NCBI GenBank assembly: GCA_950097015.1
Contig: CATNEN010000038.1
Coordinates: forward strand, 26,077,001-26,141,000
Length of the DNA: 64,000 bases
Source: Macrostomum hystrix
Lineage: Eukaryota; Platyhelminthes; Macrostomidae
Direction of reading: 5' to 3'
This document shows positions 1 through 12,737 of this stretch, piece by piece; the first letter of the stretch is position 1; each line of letters starts with the position of its first letter. The position numbers and the translations under genes are program-made. The notes under the pieces are model-generated. The model was not told the DNA's origin, searched no databases, and was given only the letters and a program-made list of their open reading frames with translations.

Positions 1-1
1 C

Positions 2-3000
2 CTACCTATAGATGACCAGGTGCACCAGAAGGCTGCATGCGGGAATCTCGTCGCCGAATAGGTCGCACAGCGCCACGCTTCGATAGCCGCTGCGCAATAG
101 TCTGATTGGTCGAGCAAACTGACCAATCACCATGCGGTCCTGCCAAGACTCCGTTTCCATGTAGACAGCAATGCGCAGAATACTGTTCTCAGGACAGTCG
201 CCAACGTTCAGGTAACAATCGCGATAGACAGGATTCAAACCGTTGTCAGCTACCACAGAGCTTCGGCAACAAGTGTTGCACAGTTCGGCTTCGACGTAGC
301 TGCTGGTGATGCGTGGCGAGGTCCTTGGCAATCGGCGCCCGGCTATGACGCGCAGCTCTACCGTCGCATTGCGTGCCAGCTGCTGCTTCTGCTCCTCCTC
401 CAGCTGCTCCTTGTAAAACTCCGGCTTCAAGACGTAGCCGCAGCCACCGTTGTCAGCGAACAGAGCCCGGTTCAGCAGCATGGCCCGGTCGCTGGTCTGC
501 CAGTTCAGGGCAACCATCTGGCAGCCCAGCTCCCAAGCAGGCAGAGGATTGAAGTTTGACGACTTGAAGCGCGTTGTCTGAGGAAGAGTAGTTAGATAAT
601 TGATCCGAAACTCTATGTTAAAATTTAAATTCCCAAGACACACAAACACATTCAAGTGAACATCCAAAATGCCTTCTTTCCACTGCTTTAAAATAAAATG
701 TGCTAGTACAAACACCGGGAACACTAGGTCGCAAAGCAAATACGTCCTGAATAACTATTTACCATAAAAAATAAATAATTGCAGGAGGGCTTGTAGGCAA
801 TCGGCAGCCAGCGAGGAGTCTGGTGTCGATCGCTAGGATTCTAGCGATTCCGCCTGATCCGAAGAATCTCGAGCACAAACCTACTCAGATCCGCAGGTAC
901 TCGCTCTGCCACTTTAAAGTCAGAGTACGTGACTTACCTTAGGATAAACCCTGACCAGCTGGTTCAGTGTGAAATCGCGGATGTTCCTCGCCAACTGACA
1001 ATTGAGATTTTTCGGCAGTCGCGTCTCCGACACGCTGACCATCTCGTAGAATTTCGACCGCATGAAACGAATTCTCTGGTCCTGCGCTCGAATTGGCACG
1101 CAGTAGACCACCAGGTCGCTTAGTCGCTGCGAGATTCGCTCCCTGCGCATGCTGCCGCTCTCGCCAATGGCACGGTCGAAGCACTTGTACTTGCGTAGCT
1201 GAGCTTCAATCTGCTTGATCCATTCGACCAGGTCATTCTCCGATGGAGCTTGCATGACAAGCTGATGATTGCCTGATACGGCATCGCCGGACAGGGAGTG
1301 AAACTCGATGCATAACCTGCAGAAATTCTGATCATCCTTGTCTGGTTGAGGTATGTACACGCGATAGATGCCTCGCACCGAGATGCTCATCTCCACGTAC
1401 TCGCCTGTGTTGCAGGGCTCCAGGAGACGAGCTGGCACGAGGCCGCGAATCCCGGTTGACTCCAAGGTGCCCATGAGCCAGTCTGGCGCTATAGGCGTCA
1501 CACCGACTAAAATGTCACCCTGGCTGAAGCTCAACTCGTCAGCGCCTTGAGCACTGTAGGAATCGATGGCCCGCATTGTCACGTCTTGATTGTCATCGAG
1601 AAGAGCCTGTGCGAGAAGTACACTTTTGTAAATAAGCTGCGTGAGCTTGTACTACTAGGAAGCTGCCAAATCCATCCAAATTTCTGTCAATTTTACAGCT
1701 AGGTGAACTGAAGCAATAAAGAATGACGTTTCTTTCTTACTTTGACTATTCTTAATTGGATAAGATTCGAACTCTCGACCAAAGTCCAAGTCAGAAGGCT
1801 AAAGTTTAAAAAGTTTCCTAACCGATAAACAAAGGTACAAAAACGATTTTAACCTAACCTCATCTGCACCAGTGTCCATCCTAATGAGACTGTGATAGTC
1901 GTTCTCGCAGACAACCCTGGTTTCCACGCTGCGTACACCTGTCTGAATAGTAACCATTGTGAAAGAATACATTTATTTTGGGTTAGCCATTCTTTAACAG
2001 TAGATAGACCACAAGGTGGATTTCAAATAACCACTGCATACTTCAAGATAAATCGAAATTTTCCGCTTTTTACTATGAACTAACTTTCAAAGCATCGTCG
2101 AGATACAGCGGAAAATTTTAGCCCTTGTTCTGAATTATTAATGCGATTGGTTGGATAGTTTTAGAGCTTTTTAGTGAATTTTTAAAGAAGATAATGAGCT
2201 GGATATTTAAACCCCCGGGTCTTTCATCAGATAAATATTCTATCCATTCACTTTTGCGAGTGAGTCTGACTTACGTATAGACCTTAAAAATTAGACTGAA
2301 TGAAAAATGGCAAACACTTACAGTGGATATTTTTTGCACAGACTCTTGATTAGTCGGATACCTTAGCCGAATATTGCGATAAATGGGCTGCTCCACAAAG
2401 TGATTGATCAGTCGGGGCAGCGAGTCGAATTCTGGAAAGTTCCCCATCATAGACTTGCCGTTTCGGCAACTTATCAGGCAGCGCTTAATCTCTCTTTCAG
2501 CCCTGCAAGTTAAAGGGAGCAATATAAAAGTAAAGTAAAGGCGCTTTATTAAAAGAAGTCTTGTCCACTTGTCGCCGGAAAAATAACTTGTCGGTTGAGA
2601 GGGAGCGCCACAGTTTATTTGCCCTTTTTTAAGACTCCCGTTGTATAATAATATTTGCAGGAGGAATGCCACATTATTTGGTGACAATAGACCCACAGTA
2701 GACCCAAGCTCACACAGGGTGTGTACACCTGCCCTGACTTTCTCATCGTCAGGCAGTGTACACTCTCACTGTGCCTTGGAGATAGGCTCTTAAGGTCGTA
2801 AATTGCAAGACAAGCCCCCAAGCCTTCTCTCATGGCTTCGCCTCAAATGAATGTGGCCTCGCCGCGGAATTGAGCTCATGGACATTGGCGCGAGAGGCAA
2901 ACACGTTAACAGCCCTGCTGCACTGAACCCCAAAAGTCAGGGCCGATGTACACCCTGTGTAATAGTGTGCCTTCATTCGTTAGTTGTGTGATATGTGCTC

Positions 3001-6000
3001 AGGAGTCAGTGGAATTGGCAGAATTGCCTCTCTCTGGCTGCGGGTCCACTGTCACCAAATGATGTGCCACTATCCACAGCCCTCCTACAAAGATTATTAT
3101 ACTCGGTCGGAAGTTTCGAAACAAATCACTATAGCAATCATACTGTCATACTTTAATCACTGTAGTGCACACTGGGTATGTGTGATAAACCAACTTGAGA
3201 ACTGATTGAGAACTGATTGAGAACTGATACATACAGTTCAACCTAGAGTAGTATTCGGAAAAATATTACGAGCAATCTTACCTGAAGGTGAGAACAAACT
3301 CGCCGTCAACACAGTCGCCAGATTTCTTGCGAACCAGATAAGCCCCTGAGAATGGCACCTGGCGAAGAAGTTCTTCGGCAGATTTTTTCGTAATGTCGCC
3401 AAGATACCACCTGGAAATTGTTCAATAAAATGCCTCGACTATTTTTTTCATAAGCTACAACAAGTTTTTTAACTTGGATTCTACCCATGATTCTACCCAT
3501 TCTACCCATTCTACCCATTCCCATGAAAATGAGTTATGTAAGAAAAAATGATTAGTTATAGTTTACTTTTTACCAAAAATGCGTCGCCAGGACAATGGGT
3601 CCCTACACATATGATTGCAGTTCCCAAATACATGATTGCAACTCCCAAATACATGATTGCAGCTCCCAAATACATGATTACAGCTACCAAATACGCTCGT
3701 ACATGATTGCAGCTACCAAATACATGATTACAGCTACCAAATACATGATTGCAGCTACCCAATACATGATTGCAACTCCCAAATACATGATTACAGCTCC
3801 CAAATACATGATTGCAGCTCCCAAATACATGATTGCAGCTACCCAATACATGATTGCAACTCCCAAATACATGATTACAGCTCCCAAATACATGATTGCA
3901 GCTCCCAAATACATGATTACAGCTCCCAAATACATGATTGCAGCTCCCAAATACATGATTGCAGCTACCAAATACATGATTGCAGCTCCCAAATACATGA
4001 TTGCAGCTCCCAAATACATGATTGCAGCTCCCAAATACATGATTGCAGCTCCCAAATACATGATTGCAGCTCCCAAATACATGATTGCAGCTCCCAAATA
4101 CATGATTGCAGCTCCCAAATACATGATTGCAGCTACCAAATACATGATTGCAGCTACCAAATACATGATTGCAGCTACCAAATACATGATTGCAACTCCC
4201 AAATACATGATTGCAGCTACCAAATACATGATTGCAGCTACCAAATACATGATTGCAGCTACCAAATACATGTTTGCAGCTCCCAAATACATGATTGCAG
4301 CTACCAAATACATGATTGCAGCTACCAAATACATGATTGCAGCTACCAAATACATGATTGCAGCTCCCAAATACATGATTGCAACTCCCAAATACATGAT
4401 TGCAGCTACCAAATACATGATTGCAGCTACCAAATACATGATTGCAGCTACCAAATACATGATTGCAGCTACCAAATACATGATTGCAGCTACCAAATAC
4501 ATGATTGCAGCTACCAAATACATGATTGCAGCTACCAAATACATGATTGTAGCTCCCAAATACATGATTGCAACTCCCAAATACATGATATCAGCTCCCA
4601 AATACATGATTGCAGCTACCAAATACATGATTGCAGCTACCAAATACATGATTGCAGCTACCAAATACATGATTGCAGCTCCCAAATACATGATTGCAAC
4701 TCCCAAATACATGTTTGCAGCTCCCAAATACATGATTGCAGCTACCAAATACATGATTGCAGCTACCAAATACATGATTGCAGCTACCAAATACATGATT
4801 GCAGCTACCAAATACATGATTGCAGCTACCAAATACATGATTGCAGCTCCCAAATACATGTTTGCAGCTACCAAATACATGATTGCAGCTCCCAAATACA
4901 TGATTGCAGCTACCAAAAGCCACGATTGCGGCTTCTAAATCATTGCCTACAGCTCCAAAAGCCACGATTGCGGCTTCTAAATCATTGCCTACAGCTCCAA
5001 AAGCCACGATTGCGGCTTCTAAATCATTGCCTACAGCTCCAAAAGCCACGATTGCGGCTTCTAAATCATTGCCTACAGCTCCAAAAGCCACGATTGCGGC
5101 TTCTAAATCATTGCCTACAGCTCCAAAAGCCACGATTGCGGCTTCTAAATCATTGCCTACAGCTCCAAAAGTTATGATTGCAGCTCGAAAAGCAATAAAA
5201 TCCATGATTCCTATCCATCACATTTGAGTCGCTAAAAGTACATTGGCTTTAGCTTTAAAATATCAATCTAGCTCCTAATAGGAAAAAAGAACTTTTTCGA
5301 AATTCAAAAATTTAACTTTTACAACAGGCAAATTTTGATTGACAGAATTTTTATCTCCTCCCAGGTTTAATTTTCTCTTTTCACTCATGTCAAATCTGGT
5401 TGATATCGTTTTTCAACAATGACATTGTGAGGCGTCACAATGTCACGGATTGTTTCTCCACAAATTCTCTAAAATAGCTCTGTTTTGCTCCCTACTGCTA
5501 GCAGCACTCTAATAAAAAAGACAATGCTCACGGGAATGTTCCCAAATCCTGCGGCACGGGCTTAGTTAGGAAATACCTGCGCCCATCAATGCCGTTCGCT
5601 CGGAAATAATCCACCAGGTCAGTCATTCTGGCAAACGTTGGCACCTCATTGGAACCGTCTGGCGAACGCACATTTGGAATGCTGAACAACCAGCGAGAAG
5701 CATTGTTGGGATCCGGTGTCTTATTGATCTGGCAGTGGTGGATTACACCGTGGTTCCTGGAGGTTTGAATTCATTGAACATATTTTAGTTATATATACGT
5801 TGCTTGTAAACAGCGTTTAACCATGTCGAAACAACTAGTGGTTGGGTTAAGAGCGTGGATTTAGTGGGTCGCACCAAGGTCCCTGAGCTCGATTCCACGA
5901 CGAAGCCGCATTCATTTGATGCGCAGCCACGGAGAGATGGCTTGTCGTGCAATTTACGCCCCTTGAGGGCCAACCTCCAATACACAGTGAAAGTGTACAC

Positions 6001-9000
6001 TGCCTGACGATGAAAACTTCAGGGCGGATGTACACACCAGTGTGTACATCCGTGCGCCCGGCTTCACAAATAAGAAAAAAACAAAGCATCAAAAACTTGG
6101 CTTTGTCTTGGCTTTGGTACGTACTTTTTTTAACCCCGACATACTCGAGTCATGATACAACTGCGTGCTCTGTTACAAATTTAATCAAAACTAGCTAGAA
6201 TTTCTTTCAGAAGAAATAGCTTGCGGAAATTAAAAATAACTATGTGTTTGTGAGCAGGCGTATTTTGCTCTAATCGAATGTCGCAAATGGTGTTGGTTGA
6301 GCATGAAATAGGGTATAATTTCGTGCAGTTAATCTAACTGGTCCACTCTCAAACCGTCAAATTGATTTGTTTAGTTTGTTTTTAGTTTAGCAGCCAAAAA
6401 TGAGAGAGAAAAATGATTAACTTAGGATATTAGTAAATCCTAAAGCTCGTGAAAATTTGGAATTTGAAATAGAATATTTGCATCAAATAGATTTGGTAAA
6501 ATAAATCAAGAAGTTTGGGCTTGGGGAGCTAAAAAGGGCTTTATTACTCGTACATCTGGCAATAAAGAAATCAGATAAAGATTAAAAAAGCTAATACTGG
6601 TACCCATTTTACAGCTGGCTGAAGTCAAGCAATGCAAAGTAGAGTGTCTCGTTTAAGGACACAGTTTTTTTCCAATGAAGTCTGAAATCGAACTCCTGAC
6701 CTCAAGTTGTGAGTCTAGCACTCAAACCACTAGACGAAAGCCCTTAACAGTAGACCACGCTATTTCCCCCTGGGGAAGACCATGGGCTATTTAAAATACC
6801 CTCTGCCTACTTCACGACAGCTCCCAAACCGAATGATAGGTTTTCGTGAAATTCGACCATATTATATCCTAACTTTCCGTCCTGAACGGTAAACTAGTTT
6901 TCAAAGCCGTCCCAGTCAACATCGTCGAGATGGTCAGCACAGACCCAGGTAACTAGGTAGCGCGTATTTAGCGGAAAAATACGGGCTATAACCAAAAGCG
7001 TGGGTGCATTCAACGCGAGCTTCGGCGCCATCAACGGGAGCTTGGGCGCTACCAACGGGAGCTTGGGCGCCGTCAACGGGAGCTAGGACGCTACCAACAG
7101 GAGCTTGGGCGCTACCAACAAGAGCTTGGACGCCATCAAATGGGGCTTGGGCGCCATCAAATGGGGCTTGGGCGCCATCAAATGGGGCTTGGGCACTACC
7201 AACGGGAGCTTGGGCGCCATCAAATGGGGCTTGGGCGCTACCAACGGTAGCTTGGGCGCCATCAAATGCGGCTTGGGCGCTACCAACAGGAGCTTGGGCG
7301 CCATCAAATGGGGCTTGGGCGCTACCAACGGGAGCTTGGGCGCCATCAAATGGGGCTTGGGCGCCAACATTTCTCTGTATAAACTTCTATGGCGAATCCA
7401 TATTGGTTTAAAAATGACAAAATTGACAATTTAATCAATCCAAAATAGTTCATAGCCGACAAGATAAGATTATGAATTTTTTGAGCAGAAAATTTGTGCC
7501 TATATTTGTGTTTTTTTGACCAAAGACCCCGACAATAATCTTTGAATATCTCAACGATGTCGATGTTTTGCGATTCTGGACGTTCGTTTATCGAAAGAAT
7601 TTGAAATGTCCCCGTGATCTTTCTACTGTTAAGGAGTTGATCTTAGATGACCCTATTACTTTAAGTAGGCACAAAAGCTCACATGAATGAGAGAGCAAAG
7701 TTTCCGGGATTCGTAGGCGAAGGTCGCACCAAGAAGCGGCCCTCCGAGTCTCCATAGCATTGTCGCCTGATGCGGCACTCGGCTTCTGTTCTACTGAGGT
7801 TGGGATGAAACCAAATCAATGTCGGCAACGATGTCAGATCGTCCTCAGGAGCTCTAGCTAGACTCGTTGGTGAAAGCGACACTGCAGAATCGTCGCTTAT
7901 AAAAAGAATAGTGTTTTCGGTGAGTACTGCAACGTACGGCTCCCAGATGTTGCTGACAGGGTTCTGAACCTGAACTTGGCCAGTGTGGATCGGCGGTGCA
8001 TCTGCCATCGCGGCGCCAGCTGTTGAACTGCTGGCTGCTGATGTGGCCGCTGCTACGGCTGCTATGACAGCCGGATTATTCGGTGTGCTGATGTCCAGGC
8101 GACTTTTGAGCTTAGAGTGTTTTATAAGAACACGGAAGCGTAGTTGCGACGGGCTCGGAAGCTCCTGGTGGTGGACACCCTGGGCAGGTGTCAGGGGAGC
8201 TGTGAGCAGACTCTGGCCGAAAATAGAGATAAGCAGATCAGCTGTTCTGTCCTGCTGCTGTAAGTTGCAGTGATCCTCCAGCGAAAGTATTAGCGGGTAG
8301 TCTGAGCAGGCAAAGGCGTGCTCTCGAATAGCTAGTAGCACCGGCTCGAGGTCGATCTTAGTGGTCAGCGTATGGCCGTGATAAATTACCGGGGTGTCCT
8401 TTGGGCCATCCCATAAGTCCACTGTTGATATGAAAGTTGCAAATTTTTTAAAAAGTATTTTAGCTTCATTTGTTTATCTAGAAATTCAACGGTTCTGGCT
8501 AAAGGTTAGATCTATTCCAAAAGAGCTAGTTCATCTATTTCATACATCCCTATACACTAGTTTGCACTGCGCCTTGCCTGGCCCTCAAAATGTATCAGCA
8601 CGTCACCCGAATGTGTCTGCGTTTTATCTCTGAATTCCGCGGTCACCAACGTTTATCTAGACGGAGCTGCTGATTCCTATTTCAAAAGACGCGCAACAAA
8701 AAGTTGACCCGTGTTATTGAGTTTCGTGTCCCTGCATTCGAGAGCAGCAAAAGCAATTGTCAGGGGGAATTTCCCCTTGGTACAAAAAAGGGCGGCGAAA
8801 TGACTTGGTAGTTTTACTGTTAACCCTACCTCAAACCCTTATTTAACATAGCATGATTTGAAAACGAAAGCAGTTGACAAATAAATAAATGAACGACTAT
8901 CAAAGCTGGTTGAAAAGTTTTTTTATTCAACTTACACTCAACACATCGACAGCCCTGACGCAGTGCGCTGACATAGCACTGTACACTCGACTCCGATCGC

Positions 9001-12000
9001 AGCTGATCTCCACTCAAATAGGTGTTGTGCGAAGTTGATATGTAGTAGGCAGACAATGGCTTGTCCATGTTGTGATATACATGGGTTGTCTTCGTCTCAT
9101 CCGTGATGCTGTTGGACTTGCAGAAAAGCATGTCTAAGAACTGTTCAAAATGTAAAAACGAATTTTTCTAGCTAGTAAGCATCGTAAAAACGTTTTACGT
9201 GTAACAGTAGCTCGTATTTTAATTACCGATGAGAACACCATTGATCCGTCAGTGTCTACAGGAATTCCGCTTGACTCCTGCAGTTTGACCACAGAATCTG
9301 GCAACTCCTATAAACATTGTTAGGGAATATGTTATCAATAAGCCCTACCAATTCCCGTTAAAAGCATCCACTTACGCCTTGACATGTCCACAGAAACTTT
9401 TCAAGGTCGCTGGCGGTCACCTTGGATGTGAAATGCTTTACTCTAAAATATCACAGTTTGTTTGTAATCAATCTCTTTCAGCTTTGAAATTTCCAACAGT
9501 AATTACTGGGCCAAACCTTGGGAAGTGCACCATGAAGTGGTCATCCAAAGCTTTCTAAAATGTTTCAGAAAACTAAAGATTTTGGTTTCTCAAATTGAAT
9601 GCAGCTGCACTCGAAAAATACCATGGATTATAAAATATGGCAGTTGGAAAGGAACACGGATTTCACATTTTTTAAATGAACACAGTTTTTCATAACCAGA
9701 AAAGCTATACTAAGACATCGATTTTTTATTAGTCAATATATCAATAGATCACGCTGCAGACAGGTAGAATCAATAATTAAGCGACAAATAAACTTTGAAA
9801 TAGCTCTTGAAAATTTCATTACTACGCATACCCGAAAGTTTTCAAAGCTGTCTTCCTGCAAGAGAGTGCGGTTCCGTGTTTTGATAGAAGAATTTTAAGT
9901 TCACTTGTATATAAAAATAGTTTACATTTGATGGGTCACAGTATGTGATAAATAGAATTAGTCACATAGGCAGAGATGTACACACAGACACGCACACCTG
10001 TGCGTGCGTGTGCTGAGGCGTGACAGTGGCGTAGACTAGAACGTTTCTTTAAGGGAGGCGGCACTACCAGGGACACCGAGTGTGAATACCACTGTCAACC
10101 TAATTTTCGATAGATCACACTTGAGCGATTCAATGGGCCATAATTTCTTCATGTCTTTAGGTGCCATTAGCGGAAAAATACGGGCTATAACCAAGAGCGT
10201 GGGTTCAACGGGAGCTTCGGCGCCATCAACGGGAGCTTGGGCGCTACCAGCGGGAGCTTGGGCGCTACCAACGGGAGCTTGGGCGCCATCAACGGGAGCT
10301 TGGACGCTACCAACGGGGGCTTGGGCGCCATCAACGGGAGCTAGGACGCTACCAACGGGAGCTAGGACGCTACCAACGGGAGCTAGGACGCTACCAACGG
10401 GAGCTTGGGCGCCATCAACGGGAGCTAGGACGCTTTTAACGGGAGCTAGGACGCTACCAACGGGAGCTAGGACACTACCAACGAGATCGAGCTTGGGCGC
10501 CATCAACAGAAGCTTTGGCGTCATCAACGGGAGCTTGGGCGCCATAAACAGCGCCATACGCCAGACCAGAAAGGGGCAAAGCGCTCAAGTCCTCCGTCAA
10601 CTTAGTAGCGGCCTGATCCCTCTGATAATGGAGACAGGCATGTCTCATCAAAAAAATTATTATTTGATGATGATTATCATGATACAATTGTCAATGACCA
10701 ACCTGCGACGACCACAGACAGAGCTGCAGCAGTCTGGAGAACAGCTCGAAGCTGCCTATAGAGTTCCGGTAGTTTGGCAGGTAGTCATCGAGCAGTTTCG
10801 ACAAACGGGTTGGCTTGAAAACGGCGTTCATGTTGCCAGCAAGCCAATCGCGCATCTCCTTATTGGAGATGAACAAATTCCAGGCCGGATCCAACTCTTC
10901 GGGTTGTAGAGTAGCCTCTGAGTAGAACTGGCTGCAAGGTTGATGATACGTACCTATGAGTACGAATTTTAAATACGGCTAATTGCTCCAATTGCTCTCT
11001 TGGATTTAAAATAGCTGGTGAAAAATTTGCAACGATAAATATTTCCTGAATTAGTAGCTATGATACTATTTAATTTAATCATAACATTAGCTGGAGGGCT
11101 GCCGTCACTGGGACACTCCTTTTTGACAGTAGACACCCGGCATCGAGGAAGGAAATTCTGTCTATTCGACGCGTTAAAGGCACAAGCGTTATACTGTACT
11201 GCCACGATCGGCCCTAAATAAGTAGCTTGAAAAGTAACCAGAATGGTAGCTGTTAGTAGTTTGAATCATTTCTAGATCTGAGTTCGAAGACTGACTCACA
11301 AAATGGAAATAGTTGCAAAAACAAAGCGATCACCTAGATCTGTTCAATGAAACCAAGCGAAACCAAAAGCAAGAGTATATGTATTAAAAAGTCATAATTC
11401 TCAAACCTGTAGGTGTTTCCAACACTGGCCAGTCGGTAGAACTCTCTCCAGAGAAACCTGCGACACATGACCACGGGGTTGGCGATAGATTTCAATTTCA
11501 AACTGTTATCGAAATGTGGATATATTTCAAATACCCACATTTTTCTTTTTTAAGTATCTCCTAAAATATTCAACCAATCGCTATCAAAATCCAGACATCC
11601 AGCTAAAACTTTCCGCTCTATCCGATGATATAAACTCCAGCATCCCAAAACATTTGCATATCTCGACGATGCTGACTCGGACGGCTTTGAAAATTATTTC
11701 ATCGTAAAGAGCGAAAAATGCTTATTCATATGGTGGAATTTCACGAAAATCTGTCATTCTGCTTGCGAGCTATCGTGAAGAGGGCAGTTGGCATTTTGAA
11801 ATACCCGCGTGGTTATTCACCAGGGGAAAATACCTTTGTATTTCTACAGTTAAATAAATGAAGGCATTCAACTCACATGTCGATTAGACTCTCGTTGGAC
11901 AGGTTTTTAATAGTTTTCGTGTACGAAATCAGGCCATGCTGCCAATGGTCCATATTGTCCGAGTCTGAAGGTGGCGTGATGAAGTTAATTTAGCGCAAAG

Positions 12001-12589
12001 CCGCAAGGAGAAGATTTTTTGGGATAATCGTGTAAACAACGCCTTATAAGGTCAACCCCGCAAGGCACAGCGAGAGGTTACACTGCGCCCAACGATGAGA
12101 AAGTGTGTGCATGTGTACCACTCGATGTCCGTGTGTGATTTCAGGGGTCATTAGAATTGCTGTCGCCAAATATTCTGCGTGAATACGTTTATTAAGGATA
12201 TCAAAATTATTCAACATACGTAGCAGCAGAAGCCAGTTGGGCACGAACCCGGCACCCTTGTACCGGATGAGCAGACGATGAGGATACAGCGACAAAGAAT
12301 TCAACTCGCTGATCAAATCGGTCATGTCAATCGGCAGAGTGTCGTACGGCAGCAGGATGATGTTCCGCACAGTCAATAGGTCCAGCAGAGTCTCTCCTCG
12401 TTCATCCGGTTGCAGAGTCTTCTTGGCTACTAACTCGCCTGTCGCAGCTCGCAGGCCTATATAGCGACTGTCGATGCGACTCCGGCATCGGCTGCTAACG
12501 TAACAAACTAGACAGCCGCTCTGCAACTCCCGGGCGATGGACGGTGAGAATTGGGCCAACTCGTTATACTCTGGCTCCAGTGGCTGCAT
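2..12589 (-). CDS. PLCG: Phospholipase C gamma (1-phosphatidylinositol 4,5-bisphosphate phosphodiesterase gamma), 14 exons
   Basis: Hydrolyses PIP2 to IP3 and diacylglycerol downstream of tyrosine kinases. Exons joined in frame, 5' to 3': 12589-12220, 11964-11877, 11457-11407, 10931-10703, 9554-9517, 9442-9376, 9307-9227, 9140-8936, 8421-7683, 5756-5532, 3410-3282, 2502-2322, 1606-938, 577-2. All junctions are GT-AG and phases agree, giving about 1215 residues (vertebrate PLCG1/2 are near 1270-1290). Domains: PH (1-155), EF-hand region (160-310), X (320-480) with catalytic motifs [23 protein letters not shown] and LSLEDHC; split-PH first half (~520); N-SH2 with FLVR (~580-695); C-SH2 with YLVRK (~697-795); SH3 (~811-862); split-PH second half; Y domain (LSDLVVYC, then [20 protein letters not shown]); C2. 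This SH2-SH2-SH3 insertion is diagnostic of the gamma class. TAG closes the frame at 4-2, but the same bases read as a possible splice donor, so a further exon outside the window is not excluded. Confidence 0.95.
1690..1805 (-). mobile_element. SINE-A fragment, diverged
   Basis: Retains ACAGCTAGGTGAACTGAAGC and a decayed B-box (reverse of GATTCGAACTCTCGACC), in the PLC-gamma intron before the SH3 exon. Recognisable only by comparison with the better copies at 41620 and 52535. Confidence 0.45.
2660..2931 (-). mobile_element. SINE-B copy (tRNA-derived head at right end)
   Basis: The head on the minus strand has an A-box region and a B-box (GAGCTCAATTCC), followed by a body with the CAGTGTACAC / TGTGCCTTGGAG block and a tail ending in an AATATTATT-like stretch. 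Same family as 21320, 24415, 36700 and 42760. It sits in a PLC-gamma intron next to an inverted partial copy. Confidence 0.75.
2935..3100 (+). mobile_element. SINE-B 3' fragment, inverted relative to its neighbour
   Basis: Carries the 3' part of the SINE-B body (GATGTACAC, CTCAGGAGTCAG, CACCAAATGATGTGCCA) and its tail (CCTCCTACAAAGATTATTAT). It forms an inverted pair with 2660-2931. Confidence 0.65.
3605..4915. repeat. Minisatellite, 21-bp unit, about 62 copies
   Basis: Unit core TACATGATTGCAGCTACCAA plus one base, with CTA/CTC variation. Lies in the PLC-gamma intron between the N-SH2 and C-SH2 exons. Because 21 is divisible by three, frames of more than 400 codons run open on both strands; these are repeat artefacts. 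Confidence 0.97.
4916..5175. repeat. Higher-order minisatellite, 42-bp unit, about 6 copies
   Basis: Each 42-bp unit is two diverged 21-bp halves (AAAGCCACGATTGCGGCTTC and TAAATCATTGCCTACAGCTC cores), both related to the adjoining 21-bp array. Copies are nearly identical to each other. Confidence 0.95.
5845..6060 (+). mobile_element. SINE-B copy, plus orientation
   Basis: Head with GTGGGTCGCACCAAGGTCCC and B-box-like GAGCTCGATTCC, then the body TGTACACTGCCTGACGATGA. In a PLC-gamma intron. Confidence 0.7.
6600..6745 (-). mobile_element. SINE-A fragment
   Basis: Contains GGTACCCATTTTACAGCTGG and, reversed, a decayed tRNA-like head with B-box. In a PLC-gamma intron; truncated at the tail side. 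Confidence 0.6.
6735..7655. mobile_element. Dispersed element copy containing a 21-bp array
   Basis: Shares blocks with several other places: GTAGACCACGCTATTTCCCC (also near 25445), AGCGGAAAAATACGGGCTAT (10170), a CTCTGTATAAAC...TATGGCGAAT block (37180) and a CGATGTCGATGTTTTGCGAT block (37375). Looks like an old interspersed element expanded internally by a minisatellite. Confidence 0.5.
7000..7370. repeat. GC-rich minisatellite, 21-bp unit, PLC-gamma intron
   Basis: Unit GGGAGCTTGGGCGCCATCAA plus one base, alternating with an AATGGGGCTTGGGCGCCATC variant. Same family as 10200-10545. Confidence 0.95.
10200..10545. repeat. GC-rich minisatellite, same 21-bp family as 7000-7370
   Basis: Units GGGAGCTTGGGCGCTACCAA and GGGAGCTAGGACGCTACCAA plus one base. 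Lies in a different PLC-gamma intron and is preceded by the same AGCGGAAAAATACGGGCTAT flank as the array at 7000. Confidence 0.95.
11480..11860. mobile_element. Dispersed element fragment
   Basis: Contains ATCTCGACGATGCTGACTCG and, at its right end, the reverse of the CTATTTTCCCCTGG block seen at 6745. Likely an old copy of the element at 6735 in inverted orientation. No open frame remains. Confidence 0.4.
12055..12170 (+). mobile_element. SINE-B body fragment
   Basis: Partial match to the SINE-B body (AAGGCACAGCGAGAGG, CAACGATGAGAAAG, TTTCAGGGGTCATT) in the first PLC-gamma intron. Diverged. Confidence 0.4.
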
Positions 12590-12737
12590 TGGTTGTACTG
12601 TTGTCTCAGTTATTAGCTAGACTAGGCATTTATTAGCTCCATTGTTAACTATGTGCTGAAGAAGTGATATGTGAGTCAATAAATTAGGAAATTGTTTGGC
12701 AGGCAGCCAAATTAAAATTGGTTTCGAATCTGGTAAA

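Noticed and set aside
3595-4938. 447-codon plus and 410-codon minus open frames
   Set aside because: Both lie inside a 21-bp array; a unit length divisible by three with no stop keeps frames open on both strands. It is within a PLC-gamma intron.
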